From: DATKNA01 sp963786765
Lineage (GTDB): Bacteria > Actinomycetota > Actinomycetes > Actinomycetales > Kineosporiaceae
DNA: 64,000 nucleotides
NCBI GenBank assembly: GCA_963786765.1
Contig: CAWBAJ010000002.1
Coordinates: 1-64,000 of the forward strand
Direction of reading: 5' to 3'
Made by a program: the position numbers and the translations under genes. This document shows, piece after piece, positions 34,607-42,498 of the stretch (the stretch's first letter is position 1; the number at the start of each line of letters is the position of its first letter). The notes beneath the pieces are model-generated. The model saw nothing but the letters and a program-made list of their open reading frames with translations. It ran no database searches and was not told the origin of the DNA.

Positions 34607-34762
34607 AGGGCATGTCTGGAGCGTCTGTCGCGGGCTGTGCGCCCCTGGCGAAGCGCTGCGCGGCGTCGTCGTCCATAGCTCCGCTATGGGCTCCTCCTGC
34701 GCCTTGAGCAGCATCTCCGCCAGCGGCTGCTCGCCTTCGCGCAGACACTCCAGACATGCCCT
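34607..34762. repeat. About 156-bp imperfect palindrome between divergent LLM genes
   Basis: Outer arms: AGGGCATGTCTGGAGCGTCTG (34607 on, 21 bases) mirrored at 34742-34762 with one mismatch. Inner hairpin: CCATAGC-TCC-GCTATGG (34673-34689) at nearly the same centre. Sequence between them pairs imperfectly. The right arm ends 12 bases before the ATG at 34775, so it covers the promoter region of both genes. It may be a small mobile palindromic element or a regulatory RNA structure. Confidence 0.75.
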
Positions 34763-34774
34763 AGCGTTCGAGCC

Positions 34775-35776
34775 ATGGCTGAACTCACCGTCGGGTACGC
34801 GGCGATGCTCGAGCAGTTCCCGCCGCAGGAGGTCATCGGCTACCAGGCGCTCGCCGAGGAGCACGGGTTCAGCGGCTGCATGGCTGCGGACCACTTCCAG
34901 CCGTGGGTGCCGGCGCAGGGGCAGGCGTCCTTCGTGTGGAACGTGCTGACGGCCGTCGGCGAGCGGACCCGCGGCGATCTCGGCCCAGGCGTGACCTGCC
35001 CGAGCTTCCGGTTCCACCCGGCGATCGTGGCGCAGGCCGCGGCGACCCTCGAGGCCATGTACCCCGGCCGCACGTGGCTCGGCGTCGGCTCGGGCGAGGC
35101 GCTCAACGAGCACGTCATCGCGCAGTACTGGCCCGAGGCGGGCGAGCGGTCCCTGCGGATGTTCGAGGCGGTCGAGCTCATCAAGAAGCTCTTCGACGCG
35201 TCCCTCGCGGGCAAGGACGTCAAGCACGCCGGCCGGTTCTTCTCGATGGAGTCGACCCGGCTCTGGACGATGCCGCAGACGCCGCCGCCGGTGCTCGTCG
35301 CCACCGCCGGACCCATCAACGCGAAGAAGACCGGGAAGTTCGCGGACGGCATCATCACCGTCGGCGCGCCGCTGGAGAAGATCGGCGGCCTGTTCGACAA
35401 GTTCGCGGAGGGCGCCCGCGAGGCGGGCAAGGACCCCGACACGATGCCGAAGGTCCTGCAGCTGCACCTGTCCTGGGCGCCGACGGACGAGGAGGCCCTC
35501 GCGAACGCGATGGACCAGTGGCCCAACGGGGGCATGAAGTTCCCCAAGGCCGACATCCGATCGCCGCTGGACTTCGAGCAGATGGCCAAGCTGGTTCGGC
35601 CGGAGGACTTCGAGGGCCGGATGCTGATCACCTCGGACGTCGACGCGCACCGGGCGTACATCCAGCGGTTCGTGGACCTCGGGTTCGACCGCGTGTACCT
35701 GCACAACGTCGGTCGCAACCAGGCGGAGTGGATCCAGGTCTTCGGCCGGGACGTCGTCCCGAAACTGCACCGCTGA
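34775..35776 (+). CDS. F420-dependent glucose-6-phosphate dehydrogenase-like LLM oxidoreductase
   Basis: 334 residues, intact, of the FGD-related TIGR03557 type. Motifs: ELTVGYAAMLEQFPPQEVIG, HGFSGCMAADHFQPWVPAQG (His/Trp near the F420 site), SFVWNVLTAVGERTRGDLGP, TWLGVGSGEALNEHV, KKLFDASLAGKDVKHAGRFF, VLVATAGPINAKKTGKFADG and a C-terminal VYLHNVGRNQAEWIQVFGRD. The start is the first ATG, 12 bases after the palindrome. True FGD reduces F420 with glucose 6-phosphate; relatives of this subgroup can have other substrates, so the exact reaction is uncertain. Confidence 0.88.
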   Translation: MAELTVGYAAMLEQFPPQEVIGYQALAEEHGFSGCMAADHFQPWVPAQGQASFVWNVLTAVGERTRGDLGPGVTCPSFRFHPAIVAQAAATLEAMYPGRTWLGVGSGEALNEHVIAQYWPEAGERSLRMFEAVELIKKLFDASLAGKDVKHAGRFFSMESTRLWTMPQTPPPVLVATAGPINAKKTGKFADGIITVGAPLEKIGGLFDKFAEGAREAGKDPDTMPKVLQLHLSWAPTDEEALANAMDQWPNGGMKFPKADIRSPLDFEQMAKLVRPEDFEGRMLITSDVDAHRAYIQRFVDLGFDRVYLHNVGRNQAEWIQVFGRDVVPKLHR

Positions 35777-35795
35777 CCCCTCCCCCGCCCCCCTG

Positions 35796-35840
35796 CGGCG
35801 ATCAAGGAAAAGTTTGGGATCAAGGAAAAGTTGGGGATCA
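35796..35840 (+). repeat. Interspersed 18-bp-unit repeat, two copies, after the LLM gene
   Basis: GGCGATCAAGGAAAAGTTTG followed by GGATCAAGGAAAAGTTGGGG; begins about 20 bases past the oxidoreductase stop, with a C-rich spacer in between as at other sites. Confidence 0.88.
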
Positions 35841-35916
35841 CGAGCGCTCGGACATCACTCCTTGTTCACCGCGAGGTCGACGTCGTGAGATGCGCGTCGG
35901 CGTAGGCTCGGCCGCG

Positions 35917-36930
35917 ATGGCAGCCACGATCTACGACGTCGCCGCCCTTGCCGGCGTCTCGCCGGCGACGGTCTCCCGCGTCCTCAACGGGACCGCCGTC
36001 TCCCCCGAACGCGCCCGGAAGGTCCGGGACGCGGCGCAGGCCCTCGGGTTCCGGCCGAACCGGATGGCGCGGACCTTGCGCAAGGGCGGATCCGAGGTGA
36101 TCGCGCTCGTCATCCCCGACGTGGAGAACTCCTTCTTCACGGCGCTCGCCCGGGGCGTGGAGGACCGGGCGATGGCGGCCGGTTACTCGGTGGTGCTGTG
36201 CAACACCGACGAGCTCGCGGAGAAGGAGGCGCGCTACCTCGAGATCGCCGTCGACGAGCAGGTCGCGGGGGTCGTCCTCGCGGCCGCCTCCGTACAGCCC
36301 GACCTCTCGGCGCTGACGGCGCGGCGGGTCCCCGTCGTCGCCGTCGACCGTCCCGTCAACGACCTGGCGGTCGACGTCCTGACCCTCGACGACCAGGGGG
36401 CGGCCTGCCGTGCCACCCGCGCGCTCCAGGACCGGGGGTACCCCCTGGTCGCCTGCGTGACGGGCTTCTCCGACACGGCAACGGCACAGTTGCGCGCGCT
36501 GGGCTGGCGGGAGGCCCTGGCCGAGCGCTGCCCCGCCGCGGACGCCGATCTCTACCTGCGGCACACCGACTACCGGCCGGGCGGCGGCCGGCGCGCCGCC
36601 GAGGAACTGCTCGCCCTGCCCTCGCCGCCCGACGCGATCTTCGCCGCGAACAACATGCTCGGGGTCGGCGTGCTCGCGCATCTGGCTCAGTCGGGACGCC
36701 GGCCGCCGGACGTGGGCCTCGCCGTGCTGGGCGACCTGCCCTACCCGGAGTGGGAGGCGCGGGACGTGCTGGTCGAGCCGTGGCCGGGCCGCCTGCTCGG
36801 CATCCGCGCCGCCGACGTGCTGCTGGACCGCATCCGCGGGGACGCCGCGGAACCCCGCCGGCTGATGCTTCGCGCGGACCAGCCGCTGGACGCCGACGAG
36901 TCGTCGTCGCCGTCGGTCCCGGTCAGCTGA
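35917..36930 (+). CDS. LacI-family transcriptional regulator
   Basis: 338 residues, intact. N-terminal helix-turn-helix TIYDVAALAGVSPATVSRVL with hinge ARTLRKGGSEV, then a periplasmic-binding-like ligand domain (VIALVIPDVENSFFTALARG; YLEIAVDEQVAGVVLAAASV; PDAIFAANNMLGVGVLAHLA). The ligand domain suggests a sugar or sugar-like effector. ATG at 35917 is selected because the HTH begins at residue 4. No transporter or catabolic gene follows, so targets are unknown; the neighbours are a repeat and a small convergent gene. Confidence 0.9.
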   Translation: MAATIYDVAALAGVSPATVSRVLNGTAVSPERARKVRDAAQALGFRPNRMARTLRKGGSEVIALVIPDVENSFFTALARGVEDRAMAAGYSVVLCNTDELAEKEARYLEIAVDEQVAGVVLAAASVQPDLSALTARRVPVVAVDRPVNDLAVDVLTLDDQGAACRATRALQDRGYPLVACVTGFSDTATAQLRALGWREALAERCPAADADLYLRHTDYRPGGGRRAAEELLALPSPPDAIFAANNMLGVGVLAHLAQSGRRPPDVGLAVLGDLPYPEWEARDVLVEPWPGRLLGIRAADVLLDRIRGDAAEPRRLMLRADQPLDADESSSPSVPVS

Positions 36931-36938
36931 CGCGCGAC

Positions 36939-37136
36939 CTACTCGGGGTCGTCCCCGTCGCGCCAGCGGCGGTCGTCCTCGTCCCACGCCTCGGTGCGGC
37001 GCCGCGCCGCTTCGAGCGCGCCGGCGGCCTCCTCGCGGGTGGCGTAGGGCCCCATCAGGTCCTTGCCCTGGCCCTTGTCCTCGTCGGTCTCGACCTGACC
37101 GGTCTGCGTGTTGAACCAGAACTGCGGCTGCTCCAT
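36939..37136 (-). CDS. Small acidic conserved protein of unknown function
   Basis: 65 residues: MEQPQFWFNTQTGQVETDED, DLMGPYATREEAAGALEAAR, then a strongly charged end (RTEAWDEDDRRWRDGDDPE). The pattern FWFNTxTGQVE ... GPYATREEA is one I associate with a small SPOR-like protein widespread in actinobacteria. No membrane segment. ATG at 37136; the gene is convergent with the LacI regulator, 9 bases apart. No function is proposed. Confidence 0.7.
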   Translation of the reverse strand: MEQPQFWFNTQTGQVETDEDKGQGKDLMGPYATREEAAGALEAARRRTEAWDEDDRRWRDGDDPE

Positions 37137-37264
37137 GACGCGACCGTAGACCGCCTGCCGGATCACTGCCAATGCGGTCGCTGACCTGCAGGAACGCCAT
37201 CGCGTAACTGGCTGTCGCCTCGCGTCGCCGTGTGCCCCAACCAGGGACAGGACTCCCAGCGCAC

Positions 37265-37660
37265 CTATGTCGGCTTGGCGGCGAAGACCTCCAAGGCCAC
37301 CCCGTCCGGGTCCTTGAAGTTGAGCGCCCAACCGAACGGGCCCTCCTGAGCGGTTGAGTAGGTCACCCCCTGGTCGGCGAACCGCTGCTCCCACTCGCGC
37401 AGCTCGTCCGGAGACGGCACCGCGAAGGCCAAGTGATCCAGCCCCGTGCGGAACGGGTCGAAGGCATCGCCGCTGCCATTCGCGTACTGACGCAGGCCGA
37501 TGAGCGTGCCGTCGGGCAGCGCACCGACGCTGAAGTCGACCCCCTCATCGCTGACGTCCACCATCGACCGCCAGCCGAGGACACGGGAGTACCACTCCTT
37601 GCTCCTCGCCAGGTCCGACACGGTGATCGCAACGTGGGACACACCCTGGAACGGCATCAC
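37265..37660 (-). CDS. VOC-superfamily protein (glyoxalase/dioxygenase fold)
   Basis: 131 residues, intact, with two paired beta-alpha-beta3 modules: VSHVAITVSDLARSKEWYSR opens module 1 (metal-binding His), GLDHLAFAVPSPDELREWEQ opens module 2 (second His), and NFKDPDGVALEVFAAKPT ends with the metal-binding Glu. This matches VOC metalloenzymes such as glyoxalase I or extradiol dioxygenases; the reaction cannot be assigned. Start at the first of two adjacent ATG codons (37660). Confidence 0.85.
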   Translation of the reverse strand: MMPFQGVSHVAITVSDLARSKEWYSRVLGWRSMVDVSDEGVDFSVGALPDGTLIGLRQYANGSGDAFDPFRTGLDHLAFAVPSPDELREWEQRFADQGVTYSTAQEGPFGWALNFKDPDGVALEVFAAKPT

Positions 37661-38053
37661 GGCCTCCTCTCGCCGCCAAAGACGCTAGCCACTGACGCCC
37701 GAGGGGACTAGGGCGACGGCGGCCGGACCCCGGCTGTCCAGCAATGCGACGCGGATCTGCGATCACGGAGCACGTGTCAACTCCCGTCCCGGGCTCTCCG
37801 CCACCTCGTCAGGGCTGGGTGGAAGAGGGCCGAACTTGGTCCATCTGGCGTGCCCGCTGACGGAGGCGGACCTTCACGGGGCGCGGTCGCCTCTCGGGAG
37901 CAGTTGACCAGGGCGCCGTCACGCTGAGCTGCCAGGTTCCCGGGCGAGCGTAGCCTCGTGCAGCAGCGGTAGCGGGGTGGTGCCGGAGGTGCCGGCCCCC
38001 GGCGAGCCCGGATCGTGATCGGTGGCGCCGACGACGGGCGGGAAGGGCGGTCG
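37661..38053. other. Intergenic region, nothing recognised
   Basis: About 390 bases between the VOC gene and the epimerase gene. No open frame with homology, hairpin or repeat stands out; GGGAAGGGCGG just before 38054 is the ribosome site of the epimerase gene. Confidence 0.4.
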
Positions 38054-39041
38054 ATGATGCCTCGACGGATCCTGTTCCTCGGAGGCAGCGGCGTGATCAG
38101 CGCGGCCTGCGTGCGACTGGCGGTCGACCGCGGCCACGAGGTGACGGTGCTGAACCGCGGCAGGACCGGGGTGAGGAGGCTGCCGGACGCGGTAGAAGTG
38201 CTCGACAGCCGACCTCCGCGACGTCGACGCGGTCGACGCGGCCCTCGGGGACCGCCGCTTCGACACCGTCGCGCAGTTCCTGGCCTTCACCCCCGACCAG
38301 GTCGACGCCGACATCGAGCGCTTCGCGGGCCGCACCGCCCAGTACATTTTCGTCTCGAGCGCCTCCGCGTACCAGAAGCCGCCCGCCTCCGTGCCGGTGA
38401 CCGAGTCCACGCCGCTGAAGAATCCGTTCTGGCAGTACTCGCGGGACAAGATCGCGTGCGAGGACCGGCTGATCGGCGCGTACCGGGAGGCCGACTTCCC
38501 GGTGACCGTCGTGCGCCCCTCGCACACGTACGACGACACCACGCTGCCCACCCTGGGCGGCTGGACGGACATCGCCCGGATGCGGGCGGGCCGCCCCGTC
38601 GTCGTGCACGGCGACGGCACCACCCAATGGACGCTCACCCACAGCGACGACTTCGCCGTCGGCTTCGTCGGGCTGCTCGGGCGCCCCGAGTCGATCGGGA
38701 ACGCGTACACGATCACTGGCGACTCGGCCCCCACCTGGAACCAGGTGTACCAGTGGCTGGCCCGGGCTGCCGGCGTCGAGCAGCCGCGGCTGGTGCACGT
38801 CGCGTCGGAGACGATCGCCGCGGCGCTGCCGGAGCTCGGGCCGGGGCTGGCCGGGGACAAGGCGCACTCGATGGTCTTCGATACGTCGAAGCTCCGGGCC
38901 CTGGTGCCCGACTTCGGCACGACCATCCCGTACTCGCTGGGCGCCGAGCGGGCGATCAGCTGGTACGACGCCCACCAGGAGGCCCAGCAGGTGGACCGGG
39001 ACCTCGACGCGGGGTTCGACCAGCTGACCGCCGGCGCCTGA
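38054..39041 (+). CDS. NAD-dependent epimerase/dehydratase (SDR family), one frameshift
   Basis: Extended SDR protein acting on a nucleotide sugar or similar. Rossmann motif RRILFLGGSGVISAACVRLA and HEVTVLNRGRTG; after an indel near 38205: RRFDTVAQFLAFTPDQVDAD, YIFVSSASAYQKP (catalytic Ser and Tyr region), then YSRDKIACEDRL with the Lys. C-terminal substrate domain: TVVRPSHTYDDTTLPTLGGW, VVVHGDGTTQWTLTHSDDFA, GNAYTITGDSAPTWNQVYQW. About 330 residues. ATG at 38054 or 38057. The active-site YxxxK is YSRDK. It stands alone; the substrate is unknown. Confidence 0.85.
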
Positions 39042-39067
39042 CTCCGGCGCTGTCACTGGCGGACCGA

Positions 39068-40036
39068 TCATGACACCAGGCGACGCTCTTCTGCCGGGAA
39101 CCAGGACCGGCCGCGGCCTGCCCCCCAGGCTCCGTAGACCCCGACGGGGACGAGCGTGGCGAACAGCGCGACGTCGATCCACAGCCACAGCGGTTGGGTG
39201 CCCGCGGCTCCGCGGTGGAGCAGCAGTACCGCCACCTCGAAGGCGCCGAACGCCGAGTAGGCGACGGCGGCCACGAGCATCCGGCTGAGGTCACGGTCAC
39301 GGACGGCGAGCACGATCGCGATCCCGAAGGACAGCAGCCACGCCCCGACGATCATGGACATCATGGGTGAGACCGGGAACGGCCACCCCGGCCTTGGAAC
39401 GGCCACGGGCACGTGGCTGCGGGTGCCCGCGACGTAGAGGTAGGCGCCGATCGCCGCGAGCACCGCGCCCTGCGACAGGAGCACCCCGACGAGGGCCACC
39501 GGCATGGGCCGCCGGACCAGCCTCGGCTGGAGCCTCGCCGAGCGGCTCTGGCGCAGGACGACGAGCGCACCGGCGACGGGCACCGCGATGTAGATCACGA
39601 GCCAGACCCAGGCGGCCGTGCGCGCCATCGGATCGTCCGACATCAGGTGCATGAGGTGCTTGTGGCAGAGGGTCGGACCCAGAGTGAGCACGGTGAAGAC
39701 CGTCACCGTGAGGACAGGCACGCGGATGTGGCTCCATCGCGTCTGACACAAGGCCAGCACGGACAGCACGGTGCCGGCGGCGTAGGCCGCACCGACGAAG
39801 GCCCGGTTGGGCACGGACATGATCGTCCAGGCGAAGAAGCGGTCGGTATGGTCGCCGAGCACCAGCAGCTGGTTCACGGCGAGCAGGGTGAACACGACGA
39901 AGACGGTCAGCAGAACGCGCGTGCCGGTCTGCACGCGGTCCTCCTCACGCCGGAGGGTTTCGGTGGTGACGAGGCGGGGACGGGGCAGGCGGTGGACGGG
40001 GACGGGCTCCTGGCGTGTCCCCAGGGTGCTGGTCAC
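39068..40036 (-). CDS. Polytopic membrane protein of unknown function
   Basis: About 322 residues with roughly eight hydrophobic segments, e.g. RVLLTVFVVFTLLAVNQLLV, VPVLTVTVFTVLTLGPTL, AAWVWLVIYIAVPVAGALVV, PVALVGVLLSQGAVLAAIGA and MLVAAVAYSAFGAFEVAVLL. A histidine-containing loop CHKHLMHLMSDD lies between segments three and four. GTG at 40036 (VTSTLGTRQEPVPV) is chosen because AAGGAA precedes it; the frame is open upstream to 40096. It is divergent from map by 208 bases. No family recognised. Confidence 0.65.
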   Translation of the reverse strand: MTSTLGTRQEPVPVHRLPRPRLVTTETLRREEDRVQTGTRVLLTVFVVFTLLAVNQLLVLGDHTDRFFAWTIMSVPNRAFVGAAYAAGTVLSVLALCQTRWSHIRVPVLTVTVFTVLTLGPTLCHKHLMHLMSDDPMARTAAWVWLVIYIAVPVAGALVVLRQSRSARLQPRLVRRPMPVALVGVLLSQGAVLAAIGAYLYVAGTRSHVPVAVPRPGWPFPVSPMMSMIVGAWLLSFGIAIVLAVRDRDLSRMLVAAVAYSAFGAFEVAVLLLHRGAAGTQPLWLWIDVALFATLVPVGVYGAWGAGRGRSWFPAEERRLVS

Positions 40037-40244
40037 AAGCTGTTCCTTCCGAGGATCGGGCGCCCTTCGGGCGGACTTCGGGGGGTTGCTCTCCAACGTT
40101 TACCGGGCACGCCCACACCTGGGATCCGTCCCGGGTACCCAAGTGCCCGAGCCGGACTACCTACGTTTACCTAGGCGCCGGCACCGCCGACGGACCCCGC
40201 TGCCGACGGCCGGCGGGAGCGGGTACCGGCCTAGACTCGACGCC

Positions 40245-41156
40245 ATGGCCACCTCGACGACGACCGGCGGCAGACCGGCCGGCACAGCGCCGCTCGGGAC
40301 GCTCGTGCCCGGCGCGATCAGCCCTCGCCGCGCGGTGCCGGCGTCCATCCCCCGGCCCGAGTACGTGGACCGGCCCGCGCCCCGCCGCTACGACGGGCCA
40401 GAGGTGAAGGACGCCGCCACGATCGCCGCGATGCGCGAGGCCTGCCGGCTCGCCGCCCGGGCGATGGCGGAGGTGGCCGCGCACGTCGCACCGGGCGTGA
40501 CCACGGACGTGCTCGACCGGATCGGCCACGAGTACTTGCTCGACCACGGCGCCTACCCGTCGACCCTAGGCTACCGCCGCTTCCCGAAGTCGCTGTGCAC
40601 CAGCGTCAACGAGGTCATCTGCCACGGGATCCCGGACTCCACCACGCTGGCGGACGGCGACATCGTGAACATCGACATCACCGCGTTCCTGGTGGTCGAC
40701 GGCCTCGGCGTCCACGGCGACACGGACGCGACGTACCTCGTCGGGGAGGTCGACGAGGAGTCGCGCCTGCTCGTCGAGCGCACGCACGAGGCGATGATGC
40801 GGGGCATCAAGGCGGTCGCGCCCGGCCGGCAGATGAACGTGATCGGCCGGGTCATCGAGGCCTACGCGAAGCGGTTCGGCTACGGGGTCGTCCGCGACTT
40901 CACCGGCCACGGCATCGGGACGGCGTTCCACTCCGGGCTGATCGTCCCGCACTACGACGCCGCCCCGAACTACGCCACCGTCATCGAGCCCGGCATGACG
41001 TTCACCGTCGAGCCGATGCTCACGCTCGGGACGGCCGAGTGGGAAATGTGGGCCGACGGCTGGACGGTGGTGACGAAGGACCGGCGACGGTCAGCCCAGT
41101 TCGAGCACACCGTCCTCGTCACCGAAACGGGCGCGGAGATCCTCACCCTTCCCTGA
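40245..41156 (+). CDS. map: Type I methionine aminopeptidase
   Basis: Removes the initiator methionine from nascent proteins. 303 residues, intact. The five metal ligands are present: Asp in GDIVNIDITAFLVVDGLGVH, Asp in HGDTDATYLV, His in FTGHGIGTAFHSG, Glu in FTVEPMLTLG and Glu in SAQFEHTVLVTE; the substrate His is in SVNEVICHGIPD. An N-terminal extension of about 50 residues contains PxxP-like sequence, as in actinobacterial MapB forms. ATG at 40245 follows a weak GGCGGGAGCGGG site. It is 40 bases upstream of ppgK on the same strand. Confidence 0.95.
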   Translation: MATSTTTGGRPAGTAPLGTLVPGAISPRRAVPASIPRPEYVDRPAPRRYDGPEVKDAATIAAMREACRLAARAMAEVAAHVAPGVTTDVLDRIGHEYLLDHGAYPSTLGYRRFPKSLCTSVNEVICHGIPDSTTLADGDIVNIDITAFLVVDGLGVHGDTDATYLVGEVDEESRLLVERTHEAMMRGIKAVAPGRQMNVIGRVIEAYAKRFGYGVVRDFTGHGIGTAFHSGLIVPHYDAAPNYATVIEPGMTFTVEPMLTLGTAEWEMWADGWTVVTKDRRRSAQFEHTVLVTETGAEILTLP

Positions 41157-41196
41157 CCCGCTGGACAGGACGACGATCGCTCGTAGGCTGCGGGGC

Positions 41197-41967
41197 ATGG
41201 CGACCAGGGGCTTCGGCATCGACATCGGCGGGTCCGGGATCAAGGGGTGCCCGGTCGATCTGGACGAAGGCGCCTTCGCGGCCGAGCGCCGCCGGACGCC
41301 GACACCGTCACCCTCCACACCGCTGGCAGTGGCCGCCGTCGTGGCCGAGATCGTCGAGTCCTTCGGCGAGGCGGCGGCCGGCGTGCCCGTCGGAGTCACG
41401 TTCCCCGCGGTGATCCAGCACGGCGTCGCTCGCACTGCCGCCAACGTCGACAAGACCTGGATCGGGACCGACGTCGCCGCCCTGCTGCGATCGCAGCTAG
41501 GCCGGCCGGTCCGGGTGCTCAACGACGCCGACGCCGCGGGGTACGCCGAGACCCGCTACGGGGCGGCGAAGGACGCGCGCGGCACCATCTTCATGGCGAC
41601 GCTGGGCACCGGGATCGGCAGCGCCCTCATCGTCGACGGCGTGCTCGTGCCCAACACGGAGCTGGGCCACCTCGAGGTCGACGGCAAGGACGCCGAGACC
41701 CGGGCCGCAGACAGTGTGCGAGAGGCCGAGGGCCTCAACTGGGAGCAGTGGGCGAAGCGGCTGACAAAGTACTTCAGCGCCATCGAGCGGCTCTTCTGGC
41801 CAGACCTCATCGTGGTGGGCGGCGGCGTGAGCAAGAAGGCGCAGAAGTTCCTGCCGCTCCTGGACATCCGGACGCCGATCGTGCCGTCGACCCTGAAGAA
41901 CGACGGCGGCATCATCGGCGCCGCACTTCTCGCGGTCGAGGGCGCGGACGCCGCAGTGGCCGGCTGA
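41197..41967 (+). CDS. ppgK: Polyphosphate glucokinase
   Basis: ROK-family kinase phosphorylating glucose with polyphosphate or ATP. 256 residues, intact. GFGIDIGGSGIKGCPVDLD is the phosphate-1 loop, VGVTFPAVIQHGVARTAANV and VRVLNDADAAGYAETRYGAA contain the sugar-binding Asn-Asp, and IFMATLGTGIGSALIVDGVL the phosphate-2 loop; TELGHLEVDGKDAE replaces the zinc site of other ROK proteins. ATG at 41197. The polyphosphate-specific enzyme is typical of actinobacteria. Stops 1 base from the convergent small gene. Confidence 0.95.
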   Translation: MATRGFGIDIGGSGIKGCPVDLDEGAFAAERRRTPTPSPSTPLAVAAVVAEIVESFGEAAAGVPVGVTFPAVIQHGVARTAANVDKTWIGTDVAALLRSQLGRPVRVLNDADAAGYAETRYGAAKDARGTIFMATLGTGIGSALIVDGVLVPNTELGHLEVDGKDAETRAADSVREAEGLNWEQWAKRLTKYFSAIERLFWPDLIVVGGGVSKKAQKFLPLLDIRTPIVPSTLKNDGGIIGAALLAVEGADAAVAG

Positions 41968-41968
41968 G

Positions 41969-42253
41969 CTACTCGAAGTAGCGGTCGATGTCCTCGGCCG
42001 CCGACAGTGCCGCGCTGCTCTCCGCGACCGACTGCAGGTAGGCGAGCGCACGGTCGCGCCCCAGGGCGCTGTCGGCGAGAGACCCGGCGATCGAGGCGAG
42101 GGCCGTGACGAACTCGAGCCGCGCCCGATCGCTCTCCGTCGCGTCGACGAGCAGGTAGTGCATGGCCTCGTGGTCGCCGAGCAACTGGAACCGGACGAAG
42201 GCCGCAGCGCGCTGATTGGCCCGCGCGGCGGCGCGCCGCTCGACCGTGGACAT
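41969..42253 (-). CDS. Small helical protein of unknown function
   Basis: 94 residues, almost entirely predicted alpha-helix: RRAAARANQRAAAFVRFQLL, SDRARLEFVTALASIAGSLA and RALAYLQSVAESSAALSAAE, ending DIDRYFE. No motif or membrane segment recognised. ATG at 42253 with a GGGGAGAGG ribosome site. Convergent with ppgK. Confidence 0.6.
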   Translation of the reverse strand: MSTVERRAAARANQRAAAFVRFQLLGDHEAMHYLLVDATESDRARLEFVTALASIAGSLADSALGRDRALAYLQSVAESSAALSAAEDIDRYFE

Positions 42254-42498
42254 CGCCTCTCCCCTCGGGCAGCGGGTGCCACCGGTTCCTACCGGACCAG
42301 AGGTCCTGGGGCCTCGCAACCGGTCGGTCCCCTGGACCCGGCCCGCCACGCGGATCAAGGTCACGATTGGGTGACCAGTCGGCCACGTGAGGATTGAAAT
42401 GCACCCGAACGGGGGACAATGGACGGTAAGCGGGTGGTCCGCAGCCGGGCAGGGCACGGACCGCCCGCTGATCAACTTCCGCACCCGGAGCCCGCTGC

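Noticed and set aside
34618..34760. Peptide encoded across the palindrome (ECLREGEQPLAEMLLKAQEE)
   Set aside because: It looks protein-like, but lacks its own start or ribosome site and the segment is explained as a palindromic element; kept only as a curiosity.
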